Of a stretch of 36,367 nucleotides of DNA, positions 8,848 to 16,087 are shown in pieces. The translations under genes were made by a program, and so were the position numbers. The DNA is from Clostridium tyrobutyricum DSM 2637 = ATCC 25755 = JCM 11008. GTDB taxonomy: Bacteria; Bacillota; Clostridia; Clostridiales; Clostridiaceae. Every line of letters begins with the position of its first letter. Position 1 is the first letter of the stretch. The notes under the pieces were generated by a model. That model was given only the letters and a program-made list of their open reading frames with translations. It was not told where the DNA came from and did not search any database. The stretch spans positions 1 through 36,367 of the forward strand of contig NZ_APMH01000022.1 of the NCBI RefSeq assembly GCF_000359585.1, written 5' to 3'.

Positions 8848-9612
8848 ATGGATGAATTGATTATTGGAGGACAAAAATTAAATAGTAGATTGTTTGTAGG
8901 TACTGGCAAATACTCATCAGATGGAATATTGCCTGAAGTTTTGAAGTCCTCTGGTTCAAATGTAGTAACTGTAGCACTTAGAAGAGTTGATGTAAATTCA
9001 AATAGAGGAAATATTATAGATTTTATAGGAAAAGAATGCACATTGCTGCCAAATACTTCAGGGGCAAGAACGGCAGATGAAGTAGTAAGACTAGCCAAGC
9101 TAGGCAGAGCAGCAGGATGTGGAAACTGGATAAAAATAGAGGCAATATCTGATAATAAATATTTACTTCCAGATAATATAGAAACTATAAAGGCAACAGA
9201 AATTTTAGTAAAGGAAGGTTTTGTAGTTCTTCCATATATAAATCCAGATCTATCAGATGCTAAAAGACTGGTAGATGCAGGTGCAGCTGCCATTATGCCA
9301 CTAGGCTCTCCTATAGGTTCAAACAGAGGTATAAGAACTGAAGAGATGATCAGAATACTTGTAGATGAAATTGATATACCAATAGTAGTCGATGCAGGAA
9401 TTGGCAAGCCATCTGATGCAACCCTGGTTATGGAAATGGGTGCGGATGCCGTACTTGTTAATACAGCTATAGCTACATCAGAAGACCCTGTACTTATGGC
9501 GGAAGCATTTAAATATGCAGTAAAAGCTGGAAGACAGGCATATATTGCAAAAATTGGACCTGAAAGAAAAACTGCTTCAGCGTCTTCACCACTTACAGGA
9601 TTTTTGAATTAG
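8848..9612 (+). CDS. thiG: Thiazole synthase ThiG
   Basis: A 254-residue TIM-barrel enzyme that joins 1-deoxyxylulose 5-phosphate, dehydroglycine and ThiS sulfur to form the thiazole phosphate. Family marks are [16 protein letters not shown] at the N terminus, [29 protein letters not shown] (the Schiff-base lysine segment), [13 protein letters not shown] and the phosphate-binding [11 protein letters not shown]. The length is standard. The start follows TGGAGG. It sits between thiS and thiH with only 11 bases to the thiH start. Confidence 0.97.
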   Translation: MDELIIGGQKLNSRLFVGTGKYSSDGILPEVLKSSGSNVVTVALRRVDVNSNRGNIIDFIGKECTLLPNTSGARTADEVVRLAKLGRAAGCGNWIKIEAISDNKYLLPDNIETIKATEILVKEGFVVLPYINPDLSDAKRLVDAGAAAIMPLGSPIGSNRGIRTEEMIRILVDEIDIPIVVDAGIGKPSDATLVMEMGADAVLVNTAIATSEDPVLMAEAFKYAVKAGRQAYIAKIGPERKTASASSPLTGFLN

Positions 9613-9623
9613 GAGTGATTAAT

Positions 9624-10733
9624 ATGGGTATTTATGAAGAAATACATCAATATGATGATTTTGATTTTGATAGTTTTTTTAACGATGTTACAGATAATCA
9701 AATAGAAAAAATCCTTCTTAAAGATAGAATTACAAGAGAAGATTTTTTGGCACTTTTATCTCCAAGAGCTGAAAAGTATATAGAGCCAATGGCAAAAAAA
9801 GCCAGGGATATAACTCTTAGAAATTTTGGGAAAAGTATAGTGTTATATACTCCTATGTATATTGCAAATTATTGTACAAATAAATGCATTTACTGTGGAT
9901 ACAATGTAGAAAACAAGATAGCACGAAAAAAAATGACTTATGAAGAAATTGAAAAAGAAGCCAAGTCTATAGCTGAAACTGGTTTAAAACATATAATACT
10001 TTTGACTGGAGAATCAAGATATCACTGTCCTATGGACTATTTAAAGGAAGCTGTTAAAATACTTAAAAAATACTTTGATTCCATATGTCTTGAAATATAT
10101 CCTCTTGAAGAAGATGAATATAGGGAATTAGTAAGCTTAGGGGCTAACAGTTTAACAGTATACCAGGAAACATATAATGAAGAAGTATATAAGAGTGTAC
10201 ATTTGGCAGGAAAGAAAAGGGATTACCGATATAGGCTAGAGGCTTTAGACAGAGGATGTAGAGCAGGAATACATTCAGTTGGTATGAGTGCACTACTTGG
10301 ACTTTACAAGTGGAGAAATGAAGTGTTTTTGACAGGAGTACATGCAGATTATATTTCAAGAACTTATCCATCCGTTGAAATAAGCATGTCTGTTCCAAGA
10401 ATAAGACCTCATGCAGGAAGTCCAATTAAAATATATGATGTTACGGATAGAAATTTTGTACAAGCAGCTATGGCATATAAAATATTTTTACAGAGAGCTG
10501 GTTTTAATGTAACTACAAGGGAAAGCGCAAAAATGAGGAATAATCTTATACCACTTGGAGTTACCAAGATGTCTGCTGGAGTTACTACAGAAGTAGGAGG
10601 ACATTCATTGAATGATAAAGATAAGGGAGAAGGCCAGTTCCAGATATCCGATGGAAGATCTGTAGATGAGATAAAGGCTACTGTAGAGAAGTTGGGATAC
10701 AATCCTGTCTTTAAAGATTGGCAGTTTTGTTAG
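9624..10733 (+). CDS. thiH: 2-iminoacetate (dehydroglycine) synthase ThiH, radical SAM
   Basis: A 369-residue radical SAM enzyme that cleaves tyrosine to dehydroglycine for the thiazole synthase; this is the anaerobic route, where aerobes use ThiO. The cluster motif is CTNKCIYC (CX3CX2C), followed by KKMTYEEIEKEA, LTGESR and YQETYNEEVY, all typical of ThiH. The chosen start is the ATG at 9624 because AGGAG (9611-9615) overlaps a possible GTG at 9615. The stop codon abuts the ATG of the next gene, indicating translational coupling. Confidence 0.96.
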   Translation: MGIYEEIHQYDDFDFDSFFNDVTDNQIEKILLKDRITREDFLALLSPRAEKYIEPMAKKARDITLRNFGKSIVLYTPMYIANYCTNKCIYCGYNVENKIARKKMTYEEIEKEAKSIAETGLKHIILLTGESRYHCPMDYLKEAVKILKKYFDSICLEIYPLEEDEYRELVSLGANSLTVYQETYNEEVYKSVHLAGKKRDYRYRLEALDRGCRAGIHSVGMSALLGLYKWRNEVFLTGVHADYISRTYPSVEISMSVPRIRPHAGSPIKIYDVTDRNFVQAAMAYKIFLQRAGFNVTTRESAKMRNNLIPLGVTKMSAGVTTEVGGHSLNDKDKGEGQFQISDGRSVDEIKATVEKLGYNPVFKDWQFC

Positions 10734-11321
10734 ATGGAAAATAAGGATATATTTAAATTAAAAGGTTCTAAGAAAATAATTGTAGTTACAAACAGGCACT
10801 TGGTAAAAGAAAATTTTTTAAATGCAATTGAGAAATGTGTTTTATATGGTGCTGATGCTGTAATGCTCAGAGAAAAGGATTTACAGTATGAAGAACTTAT
10901 GGAAGTTGGAGAACAGACAAAGAATATAACAGATAATTATGGAGTCCCACTTATAATAAATGGAAACTTCAGGGCATCCCTTGAACTTGAAACCTATGGA
11001 TTTCATACAGGTTTTGAAAGATTTAAGAGTATGAATAGAAGTGAAAAAAACAGCCTGTGTATTGGAGTTTCAGTACACAGTTCCAGAGAGGCCGTAGAAG
11101 CAGAAAAATTAGGAGCAGACTATGTAATGGCAGGCAATGTATTTGAAACTAGCTGTAAAATAGGGTTAAAGGGGAGAGGAATTAATTTTATAGATGATAT
11201 AGCAAATAAAATATTTATACCCGTAATTGCTATAGGGGGAATTGGACGTGAAAATATTGAGTCCGTTTTAGGTACCAAGGCAAGTGGTGCAGCTATAATG
11301 TCATATGCAATGAATCTTTAA
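10734..11321 (+). CDS. ThiE/TenI-family protein, probably thiazole tautomerase (TenI-like)
   Basis: A 195-residue barrel of the ThiE/TenI family. It has the phosphate-site motif AVMLREKDL and the C-terminal AIGGIGRENI. Where ThiE has an N-D-(R/D) magnesium site followed by HLGQ, this protein reads INGNF and FHTGFERF, so the key Asp and the Gln are missing. Instead it carries GVSVHSSREAVEAEKLGADYV and TSCKIGLKGRG, which match the TenI pattern (SVHS, T-x-C-K-x-G-L-x-x-R-G). I therefore favour thiazole tautomerase, which acts on the product of ThiG. Automatic annotation would probably say thiamine phosphate synthase. It is the last gene of the operon, with a terminator 7 bases after its stop. 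Confidence 0.8.
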   Translation: MENKDIFKLKGSKKIIVVTNRHLVKENFLNAIEKCVLYGADAVMLREKDLQYEELMEVGEQTKNITDNYGVPLIINGNFRASLELETYGFHTGFERFKSMNRSEKNSLCIGVSVHSSREAVEAEKLGADYVMAGNVFETSCKIGLKGRGINFIDDIANKIFIPVIAIGGIGRENIESVLGTKASGAAIMSYAMNL

Positions 11322-11327
11322 TGTAAA

Positions 11328-11363
11328 AAATACTATCAGTTTTCTAACTGATAGTATTTTTTT
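11328..11363 (+). terminator. Terminator of the thiamine operon
   Basis: A perfect 14-bp stem (11328-11341 and 11346-11359), loop TTCT, followed by a T run. Confidence 0.92.
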
Positions 11364-11478
11364 ATGTTTAAATAGTAACGTTTGTGAGGCTGTTTAATAC
11401 AATAGAAGTATAGAACACAAGATAAAAAATCAGAGTACCTATTAAGTAATATAAAAAGATGATAAGGAGGGGTCTATT

Positions 11479-11586
11479 ATGTCAAGAAAATGCGGAGGTC
11501 ACGATTCAGGCAGAAAGTGTGGATCAGGAAAAGAGGTATTAGTAATAATAATATTACTAATATTGTTCTGTGGAGTTAGTTGCTAA
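11479..11586 (+). CDS. Cys-rich hydrophobic-tailed micropeptide 1 (unknown)
   Basis: A 35-residue open frame, MSRKCGGHDSGRK then CGSGKEV, a hydrophobic run VLVIIILLILF and the end CGVSC. A strong AAGGAGGGG ribosome site lies 6 bases before the ATG. It is the first of three neighbouring frames with the same plan: MS start, a basic Gly/Cys-rich head, a short Ile/Leu segment and a CG-containing tail. The shared leader and similar proteins argue that it is translated. The hydrophobic stretch (about 11 residues) is short for a transmembrane helix. The plan is superficially like small spore-associated YjcZ-type peptides, but I cannot assign a family. Confidence 0.68.
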   Translation: MSRKCGGHDSGRKCGSGKEVLVIIILLILFCGVSC

Positions 11587-11714
11587 TACAGGTATTAGTA
11601 TGACATAGCCAATATTTATAGTAACAATTTAGCAATCTTACTAATATACTGTAATTGAACAAAGGATTAAAAATGAGTTAACTTAAAATATTTAGATGAT
11701 AAGGAGGGGTCTTT

Positions 11715-11819
11715 ATGTCACGTTCATGTAGATGTGGATCTAGAGGTGGAAATAGAGGAGTATTGGTAATAATAATAATACTAATACTTTGCTGTGGTGT
11801 TAGCTGCGGTGACAGATAA
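11715..11819 (+). CDS. Cys-rich hydrophobic-tailed micropeptide 2 (unknown)
   Basis: A 34-residue frame, MSRSCRCGSRGGNRG then VLVIIIILIL and CCGVSCGDR. It is clearly paralogous to the first micropeptide (shared MSR start, VLVIII core and CGVSC). The same GATGATAAGGAGGGG leader lies directly upstream (11695-11709). A terminator follows at 11860, so peptides 1 and 2 may share a transcript. No function is recognised. Confidence 0.68.
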   Translation: MSRSCRCGSRGGNRGVLVIIIILILCCGVSCGDR

Positions 11820-11859
11820 TAATTACTAATGAAACACTAGATAAATAATTAACTTTTAA

Positions 11860-11887
11860 AGAGGGACTTAATGTCCCTCTTCTATTT
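11860..11887 (+). terminator. Terminator after micropeptide 2
   Basis: The 8-bp stem AGAGGGAC / GTCCCTCT with loop TTAAT (11860-11880) is followed by TCTATTT. Confidence 0.75.
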
Positions 11888-11944
11888 ACAGAGGATTAAA
11901 AATTAATACGCTTGAAGTTTTTTGGATGATAAGGAGGGATTTTT

Positions 11945-12076
11945 ATGTCATGTAGACATACTCACAGATGTCATAGAGACAGAGGATGCGGTTGCGGATT
12001 CTTTGGTGGTGGAAATGAATGTATAATAATAATACTCATAATACTATTTTGTGGATGCGGAAGAAAATTTTGTTAA
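11945..12076 (+). CDS. Cys/His-rich hydrophobic-tailed micropeptide 3 (unknown)
   Basis: A 43-residue frame with a His/Cys/Arg-rich head (MSCRHTHRCHRDRGCGCG), FFGGGNEC, a hydrophobic IIIILIILF stretch and the tail CGCGRKFC. It has eight cysteines and three histidines in 43 residues, so metal binding or disulfide cross-linking is possible. It is the most diverged of the three copies but has the same GATGATAAGGAGGG leader (11925-11938) and ATGTCA start. It has its own terminator immediately after. Function unknown. Confidence 0.66.
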   Translation: MSCRHTHRCHRDRGCGCGFFGGGNECIIIILIILFCGCGRKFC

Positions 12077-12088
12077 TTGAATATTTCA

Positions 12089-12116
12089 GGAAAATGACTC
12101 TGTCATTTTCCTTCTT
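12089..12116. terminator. Terminator between micropeptide 3 and the HcpR-like gene
   Basis: A perfect 10-bp stem GGAAAATGAC / GTCATTTTCC with a 3-base loop (12089-12111) is followed by TTCTTT. It lies between convergent genes and its T side overlaps the stop codon of the minus-strand gene. Confidence 0.8.
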
Positions 12117-12793
12117 TAATCAAGCAATTCATACATATAATCTATATCTTTTATAGTTATTGTATTTTTATTCATCTCAATTAAATTTTCATTTTTCATG
12201 TTTATAAGTTCTCTCGAAAGCGAGGGACGGGGAACTCCAAGCTGCTCAGCTATTTCTTTCTTTGTCATATTTAATTTTATGGTTGAATTATTTTGAAATT
12301 TATATTGTTCTATTATATAAAAACATATCTTTTGTCTTAAAGTTTGATAGGACATACTTTTTACTTTCTTATTTAACATGAGTATTTTATTTGACAAAAG
12401 GGCCATAAAATTATTTAAAAATATAGGGCTAATGCTGCAAAGCTTCAGTATATTTTCTTTGGATATAAATAGTATTTTAGAATTATTGGAAGAAATTATT
12501 GTAGCAGGATATTTGTTCTTGTTTGAAAATATTATAACTTCCCCAAATATATTTCCAATGTTTAGTTTACTTATAGTAATGTTTTTACCTGAAGCATATA
12601 TTTTTTGAACTTCAACATTTCCATCAAGCAATATGCCTATTTTTGCACAATGCGAGTCTTCAATTGCAATGACTTCATCTTTCTCATAGTTTTTTACTAT
12701 ATAATTTATTTTACTTAGCAAATCTTTTATATTATTTTCAGTAAAATTATTCATTAAAATACATTTTCTTAGTGAGCCGATAAATACATCCAT
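12116..12793 (-). CDS. Crp/Fnr-family regulator, HcpR-like
   Basis: A 225-residue regulator with a cyclic-nucleotide-binding-type beta roll (about 30-130: GILLDGNVEVQKIY, ISKLNIGNIFGEVIIFSN) and a C-terminal winged helix (about 160-215: MTKKEIAEQLGVPRPSLSRELINMKNENLIEM). There is no N-terminal Fnr-type cysteine cluster, so it does not look like an O2 sensor of the Fnr kind. It is divergent from a ferredoxin-domain gene with a GTAAC-N4-GTTAC palindrome between them, the arrangement known for clostridial HcpR, which controls hybrid-cluster protein and a ferredoxin-like gene in nitrosative stress. The HcpR identity is inferred from this context. The start could alternatively be the ATG 13 codons in. 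Confidence 0.82.
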   Translation of the reverse strand: MDVFIGSLRKCILMNNFTENNIKDLLSKINYIVKNYEKDEVIAIEDSHCAKIGILLDGNVEVQKIYASGKNITISKLNIGNIFGEVIIFSNKNKYPATIISSNNSKILFISKENILKLCSISPIFLNNFMALLSNKILMLNKKVKSMSYQTLRQKICFYIIEQYKFQNNSTIKLNMTKKEIAEQLGVPRPSLSRELINMKNENLIEMNKNTITIKDIDYMYELLD

Positions 12794-12833
12794 AATACAT
12801 ACCTTTCATAAATAAATTATTTTATTGTTTGTG

Positions 12834-12875
12834 GTAACATAAGTTACTGATATTATAACACTATTTTATTATAAT
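12834..12875 (+). promoter_or_regulatory. HcpR-type operator and promoter of the ferredoxin-domain gene
   Basis: GTAACATAAGTTAC (12834-12847) is a palindrome with perfect 5-bp arms. A TATAAT at 12870-12875 places the likely transcription start near 12882, so the palindrome is centred at about -41.5, the class II activation position for Crp/Fnr proteins. Confidence 0.7.
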
Positions 12876-12913
12876 AAAATCATAAAATAAATATTAAATC
12901 GGGGGTATGTAAA

Positions 12914-13633
12914 ATGATAAGAAAAATTGTTAATATAGATAAAGAAAAATGTAATGGATGTGGATTGTGTATAGATGCCTGTCATGAAGGAGCAATAAAA
13001 CTTAAAAATGGAAAAGCTGAACTCATAAGTGATGAATATTGTGATGGCTTAGGTGATTGCCTTCCAGAATGTCCTACAGGTGCCATAAAAATAATAGAAC
13101 GAGAAAGCGAAGAATATAATGAGGAATTGGTTATGAAGAAAAAATCCCAGCAAAAAGCAGACAAAATTCCATGTGGATGTCCGGGTACAGTTGCAAGAAG
13201 TATTTTAAGGGCTGAAAAACCTAAGGTTAAAAATGTCAAAGAAAATATAAAAAATGACAGTATATCAGAATTAAGACAATGGCCGGTACAGTTAAAACTT
13301 ATAAATACTAGAGCACCCTATTTGAATGAGGCAGATTTACTGGTAGCAGCTGATTGTACAGCATATGCTTATTCCAATTTTCACAGTGATTTTATTAAGG
13401 ACCATATAACGGTCATAGGATGTCCTAAATTAGACGATATAGCTTATTATGAGGATAAACTTGCAGAGATTATAGCAAATAACAATTTAAAGAGTATAAC
13501 TGTAGTCAGAATGGAAGTTCCATGCTGTGGTGGTATAGTAAGTGCAGTTAAAAGTGCTATGTTGAAATCACAGACTATAATTCCATATAAAGAAGTTATA
13601 ATATCTACGGACGGAAATATACTTGACAGATAA
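12914..13633 (+). CDS. Ferredoxin-domain 4Fe-4S protein next to HcpR-like regulator
   Basis: A 239-residue protein. The N-terminal ferredoxin domain has a full first cluster motif, CNGCGLCIDAC (C13, C16, C19, C23). The second reads CDGLGDCLPECP (C43, C49, C53), with leucine where the middle cysteine normally is. The remaining 170 residues hold more cysteines (PCGCPG, AADCTAY, IGCPKLDD, PCCGG) and resemble a family of clostridial Fe-S proteins commonly found near hcp genes. The ATG follows GGGGG and the gene ends at a strong bidirectional terminator. Electron transfer in a nitric-oxide or hydroxylamine stress response is inferred from its regulator; no hcp gene lies in this window. Confidence 0.82.
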   Translation: MIRKIVNIDKEKCNGCGLCIDACHEGAIKLKNGKAELISDEYCDGLGDCLPECPTGAIKIIERESEEYNEELVMKKKSQQKADKIPCGCPGTVARSILRAEKPKVKNVKENIKNDSISELRQWPVQLKLINTRAPYLNEADLLVAADCTAYAYSNFHSDFIKDHITVIGCPKLDDIAYYEDKLAEIIANNNLKSITVVRMEVPCCGGIVSAVKSAMLKSQTIIPYKEVIISTDGNILDR

Positions 13634-13646
13634 ATATAAATTTATA

Positions 13647-13698
13647 AATAGTTTAAGAATCTCCTTTATTTTAGAGGAGATCTTAAACTATTTTGTTT
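13647..13698. terminator. Bidirectional terminator between the ferredoxin-domain gene and iadA
   Basis: A 17-bp stem with one bulged A (ATAGTTTAAGA-a-TCTCCT against AGGAGATCTTAAACTAT) is flanked by A-rich and T-rich sides, between convergent genes. Confidence 0.88.
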
Positions 13699-13701
13699 TG
13701 A

Positions 13702-14871
13702 TTATTTGTTATATTCAAACGTACCATATTTTACAGGCTTATAATTGCTTACCATAATGTTTCCTTTTGATATAACATATGCAATATTTAAATCATTGTC
13801 CAGGAGAAGTATATCAGCATCAAATCCTTCTTTTATGTGACCTTTGTTTTTAAATTTCAACAGACTGGAAGGAGATGAAGTTAAAGGAATCAAAGAATTT
13901 TCTATTGATATCCCCCTTTGGTATAATTCCTTTATAGTTTCCATGTTGGTAGTTGGCAAACCAACAGTTAATTTAAGCAGTTTGCCATTGTCATCAAATA
14001 TTGGCATACTTCCTCCTGCGTCGGAACTCATAGTCACATTATATGGGCATATATTTTCTTTTAGCAGTTTTATATACAAGTCTGTGGCTGATACTGCACT
14101 ATCACCTTCATTTTTTATTCCCGTAGTTATATCTATATATCCACCTGTTTTGACATATTCTATAGATTGTTTAACAAGTAAAGAATTTCTATTTACATGG
14201 GTTGGAAGCAAGTTTTCAGGAGGAATTTCTGAATTGTCAATTATATTAAATAGTGGCTCTAGTCCTCTTTTGCCATCCCCAAGGTGCATATACAATATTC
14301 CGCATTTTCCTGACAAAAGACCTCCTACTCTTGTTTCACTGGCAATATGTATCAGGTCACTGTATGAAGGGCAGCTGCTTCTGTGATCCGATATTGCTAT
14401 TTCTCCGGCACCTATTATTTTATCAACTAGAACTAAATCTCCACGCACTGTATCTGTTAGAGTTCTGGTTGGAACTTCATAGCATCCGGTCCAACAGTAA
14501 GTTGTAAGTCCTTCCTCCTCTAATGACTGCGCTTTTGCAACAAGGCTTCCCATACTTCTTGTAATACCGTCTGTACCTAGTAGTCCCACACATGTAGTAA
14601 TTCCACTCATAGTAAAGTTAGTAAGTACCATTTCAGGTGTTCGTGTATTAAAACCACCTTCACCGCCGGCACCATCAAAATGCATGTGCATATCTATTAA
14701 ACCAGGTACAGCAATTAGGCCTTCAGCATCTATTGTTGTAATTTCAGGAAAATTTCTCTTAGGTAAATCTATTCTGGGTGATATATAAGCTATTTTATCA
14801 AAACTTGCAAATATATTTTTCTTACCTAAAGGTTCAGGAGCATAAATATCTACATTTTTAATTAAGAGCAT
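13702..14871 (-). CDS. iadA: Isoaspartyl dipeptidase (beta-aspartyl peptidase), M38 amidohydrolase
   Basis: A 389-residue binuclear-metal amidohydrolase that cleaves beta-aspartyl dipeptides arising from damaged Asn/Asp in proteins. Metal motif PGLIDMHMH (H62, H64) is followed by the family signature GGEGGFNTRTPE (69-80). LPTHVNRN, the MHLGDG histidine and TMSSDAGGS supply the remaining metal and catalytic ligands. At the bridging position the E. coli enzyme has a carboxylated lysine in IGVKCAISDHRS; here the segment is IGAGEIAISDHRS, with Glu157 in that place. Length is normal. The ATG follows AAGGAAG. It is a single gene facing the ferredoxin-domain gene. Confidence 0.92.
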   Translation of the reverse strand: MLLIKNVDIYAPEPLGKKNIFASFDKIAYISPRIDLPKRNFPEITTIDAEGLIAVPGLIDMHMHFDGAGGEGGFNTRTPEMVLTNFTMSGITTCVGLLGTDGITRSMGSLVAKAQSLEEEGLTTYCWTGCYEVPTRTLTDTVRGDLVLVDKIIGAGEIAISDHRSSCPSYSDLIHIASETRVGGLLSGKCGILYMHLGDGKRGLEPLFNIIDNSEIPPENLLPTHVNRNSLLVKQSIEYVKTGGYIDITTGIKNEGDSAVSATDLYIKLLKENICPYNVTMSSDAGGSMPIFDDNGKLLKLTVGLPTTNMETIKELYQRGISIENSLIPLTSSPSSLLKFKNKGHIKEGFDADILLLDNDLNIAYVISKGNIMVSNYKPVKYGTFEYNK

Positions 14872-14944
14872 AGTTGAAACACTTCCTTGATATTAGTATA
14901 AAATTATTATATATTTTTTTTACTGAATTTATACTAACTAATAA

Positions 14945-14974
14945 AGAGGATTAAATGTATCCATTTAATCCTCT
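14945..14974 (-). terminator. Hairpin overlapping the birA stop codon
   Basis: A perfect 13-bp stem AGAGGATTAAATG / CATTTAATCCTCT with a 4-base loop. On the minus strand the birA stop codon (14951-14953) lies inside the distal arm and only a short TTATTAG tail follows. It may work as a terminator or as a 3'-end stabiliser. Confidence 0.6.
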
Positions 14975-15937
14975 TATTGATATTTCACCTGATATTAGTT
15001 TTTCTATAGAGCCATCTTTGTATTGAACTACAAGTTCACCATTTTCTTCTATATCGATGGCCTTAGCATAAAATTCTTTTCCAGAATGCAGTATTTTTAT
15101 GTCATTCCCAATTACTGCAGAATATTTTTTGCATATTTCTATTGATTTTGTTACAGTAAAATTTTCTTGAAATTCATCATATAATTTTTCGAATTCATTT
15201 ATTAAAGTTCCAAGAAAAATCTTTCTATTTATAGATGAATTGGTTTCAATTTTTAAAGAAGTAGCCTTATTTAAAATATCTTTATTAAAATCTGTCTTGT
15301 CAAGGTTAGCATTTATACCCATGCCAACTATTACGTAGTTTACTCTATTGAGTTCAGCACTCATTTCTGTAAGTATTCCACATATTTTTTTATCATTCAT
15401 AACTATGTCGTTTGGCCATTTTACAAATGCATCTATTTTTAATGATTTTAGTGTCCTTATCATTGCAGCGGCAGCTATTTGAGTTATTTTTGAAACATTT
15501 ATTGGATCTACATTGGGTCTTAAAATTATGGAAAGCCATATTCCCTTATATTTTGGGGATACCCAATTTCTGCCCAATCTGCCGTGTCCCATTGTCTGTT
15601 CTTCAGAAACTATTATAGTTCCATTGGGTTCGCCTTTTTCAGCTAATTTTTTCCCCACTGTATTTGTAGAATCTATGCTATCAAAATAAAAGAATTCTTG
15701 ACCTATGTATTTTGTATGAATTATATTTTTTACTTCCTCATAAGTTAAAATGTCAGGGGAGGATATTAATTTATATCCTTTTTTAGAATATGAATCTATA
15801 GTATAGCCTTCTTTTCTGAGTATATTTATATATTTCCATATAGCTGTACGGCTAACTCCCAATTTTTCACTTATTATTTGTCCAGATATAAAATCTTCAG
15901 TACTTTTTTTCAGCAAGTTTAATATGGCATCTTTCAT
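14951..15937 (-). CDS. birA: Biotin-protein ligase / biotin operon repressor BirA
   Basis: A 328-residue bifunctional protein: N-terminal helix-turn-helix (about 5-60: EDFISGQIISEKLGVSRTAIWKYINIL), central ligase domain (about 80-265) and C-terminal SH3-like domain. The ligase makes biotinyl-AMP and attaches biotin to carboxylases. The nucleotide loop reads EEQTMGHGRLGRNW (usually GRGRxGR; His for the first Arg), and the catalytic segment VKWPNDI and KICGILTEM are present. The ATG at 15937 is preferred because AAAGGTG lies 5-6 bases upstream; a GTG three codons earlier overlaps that site. The DNA-binding domain implies that it also represses biotin genes located elsewhere. Confidence 0.95.
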   Translation of the reverse strand: MKDAILNLLKKSTEDFISGQIISEKLGVSRTAIWKYINILRKEGYTIDSYSKKGYKLISSPDILTYEEVKNIIHTKYIGQEFFYFDSIDSTNTVGKKLAEKGEPNGTIIVSEEQTMGHGRLGRNWVSPKYKGIWLSIILRPNVDPINVSKITQIAAAAMIRTLKSLKIDAFVKWPNDIVMNDKKICGILTEMSAELNRVNYVIVGMGINANLDKTDFNKDILNKATSLKIETNSSINRKIFLGTLINEFEKLYDEFQENFTVTKSIEICKKYSAVIGNDIKILHSGKEFYAKAIDIEENGELVVQYKDGSIEKLISGEISIRGLNGYI

Positions 15938-16087
15938 AAAAATCACCTTTCTTTCATACAGTGGTATTATACTACACTTACAAAAAATATAGAAGAAAAA
16001 ATGATTTTAAAATTTGCATATTTTATTTAATCCTCAGAAGGAATATAATAAAATTAGGGAAGTCAATATTAAATAGGGGGTCTTTTT

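Larger units (their letters stand above)
11659..11947 (+). repeat. Duplicated leader region of micropeptides 2 and 3
   Basis: The about 59 bases before and including the start of peptide 2 (11659-11717) and of peptide 3 (11889-11947) align closely. Both have ACA(A/G)AGGATTAAAAAT, then a 20-base variable stretch with CTT, then GATGATAAGGAGGG and an ATGTCA start. The 15 bases before peptide 1 (11458-11472) repeat the last block. The two aligned leaders are 230 bp apart. Confidence 0.72.

Noticed and set aside
11320-12110. CRISPR array or tandem DNA repeats from the three copied leaders
   Set aside because: The repeated blocks are not evenly spaced, each is followed by a different open frame with its own ribosome site, and no short spacer pattern exists.
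15938-15990. BirA operator at the birA promoter
   Set aside because: There is an imperfect symmetry around GTGGTATTATACTAC, but it does not fit the usual TGTTAAC-spacer-GTTAACA-type operator, so I do not call it.
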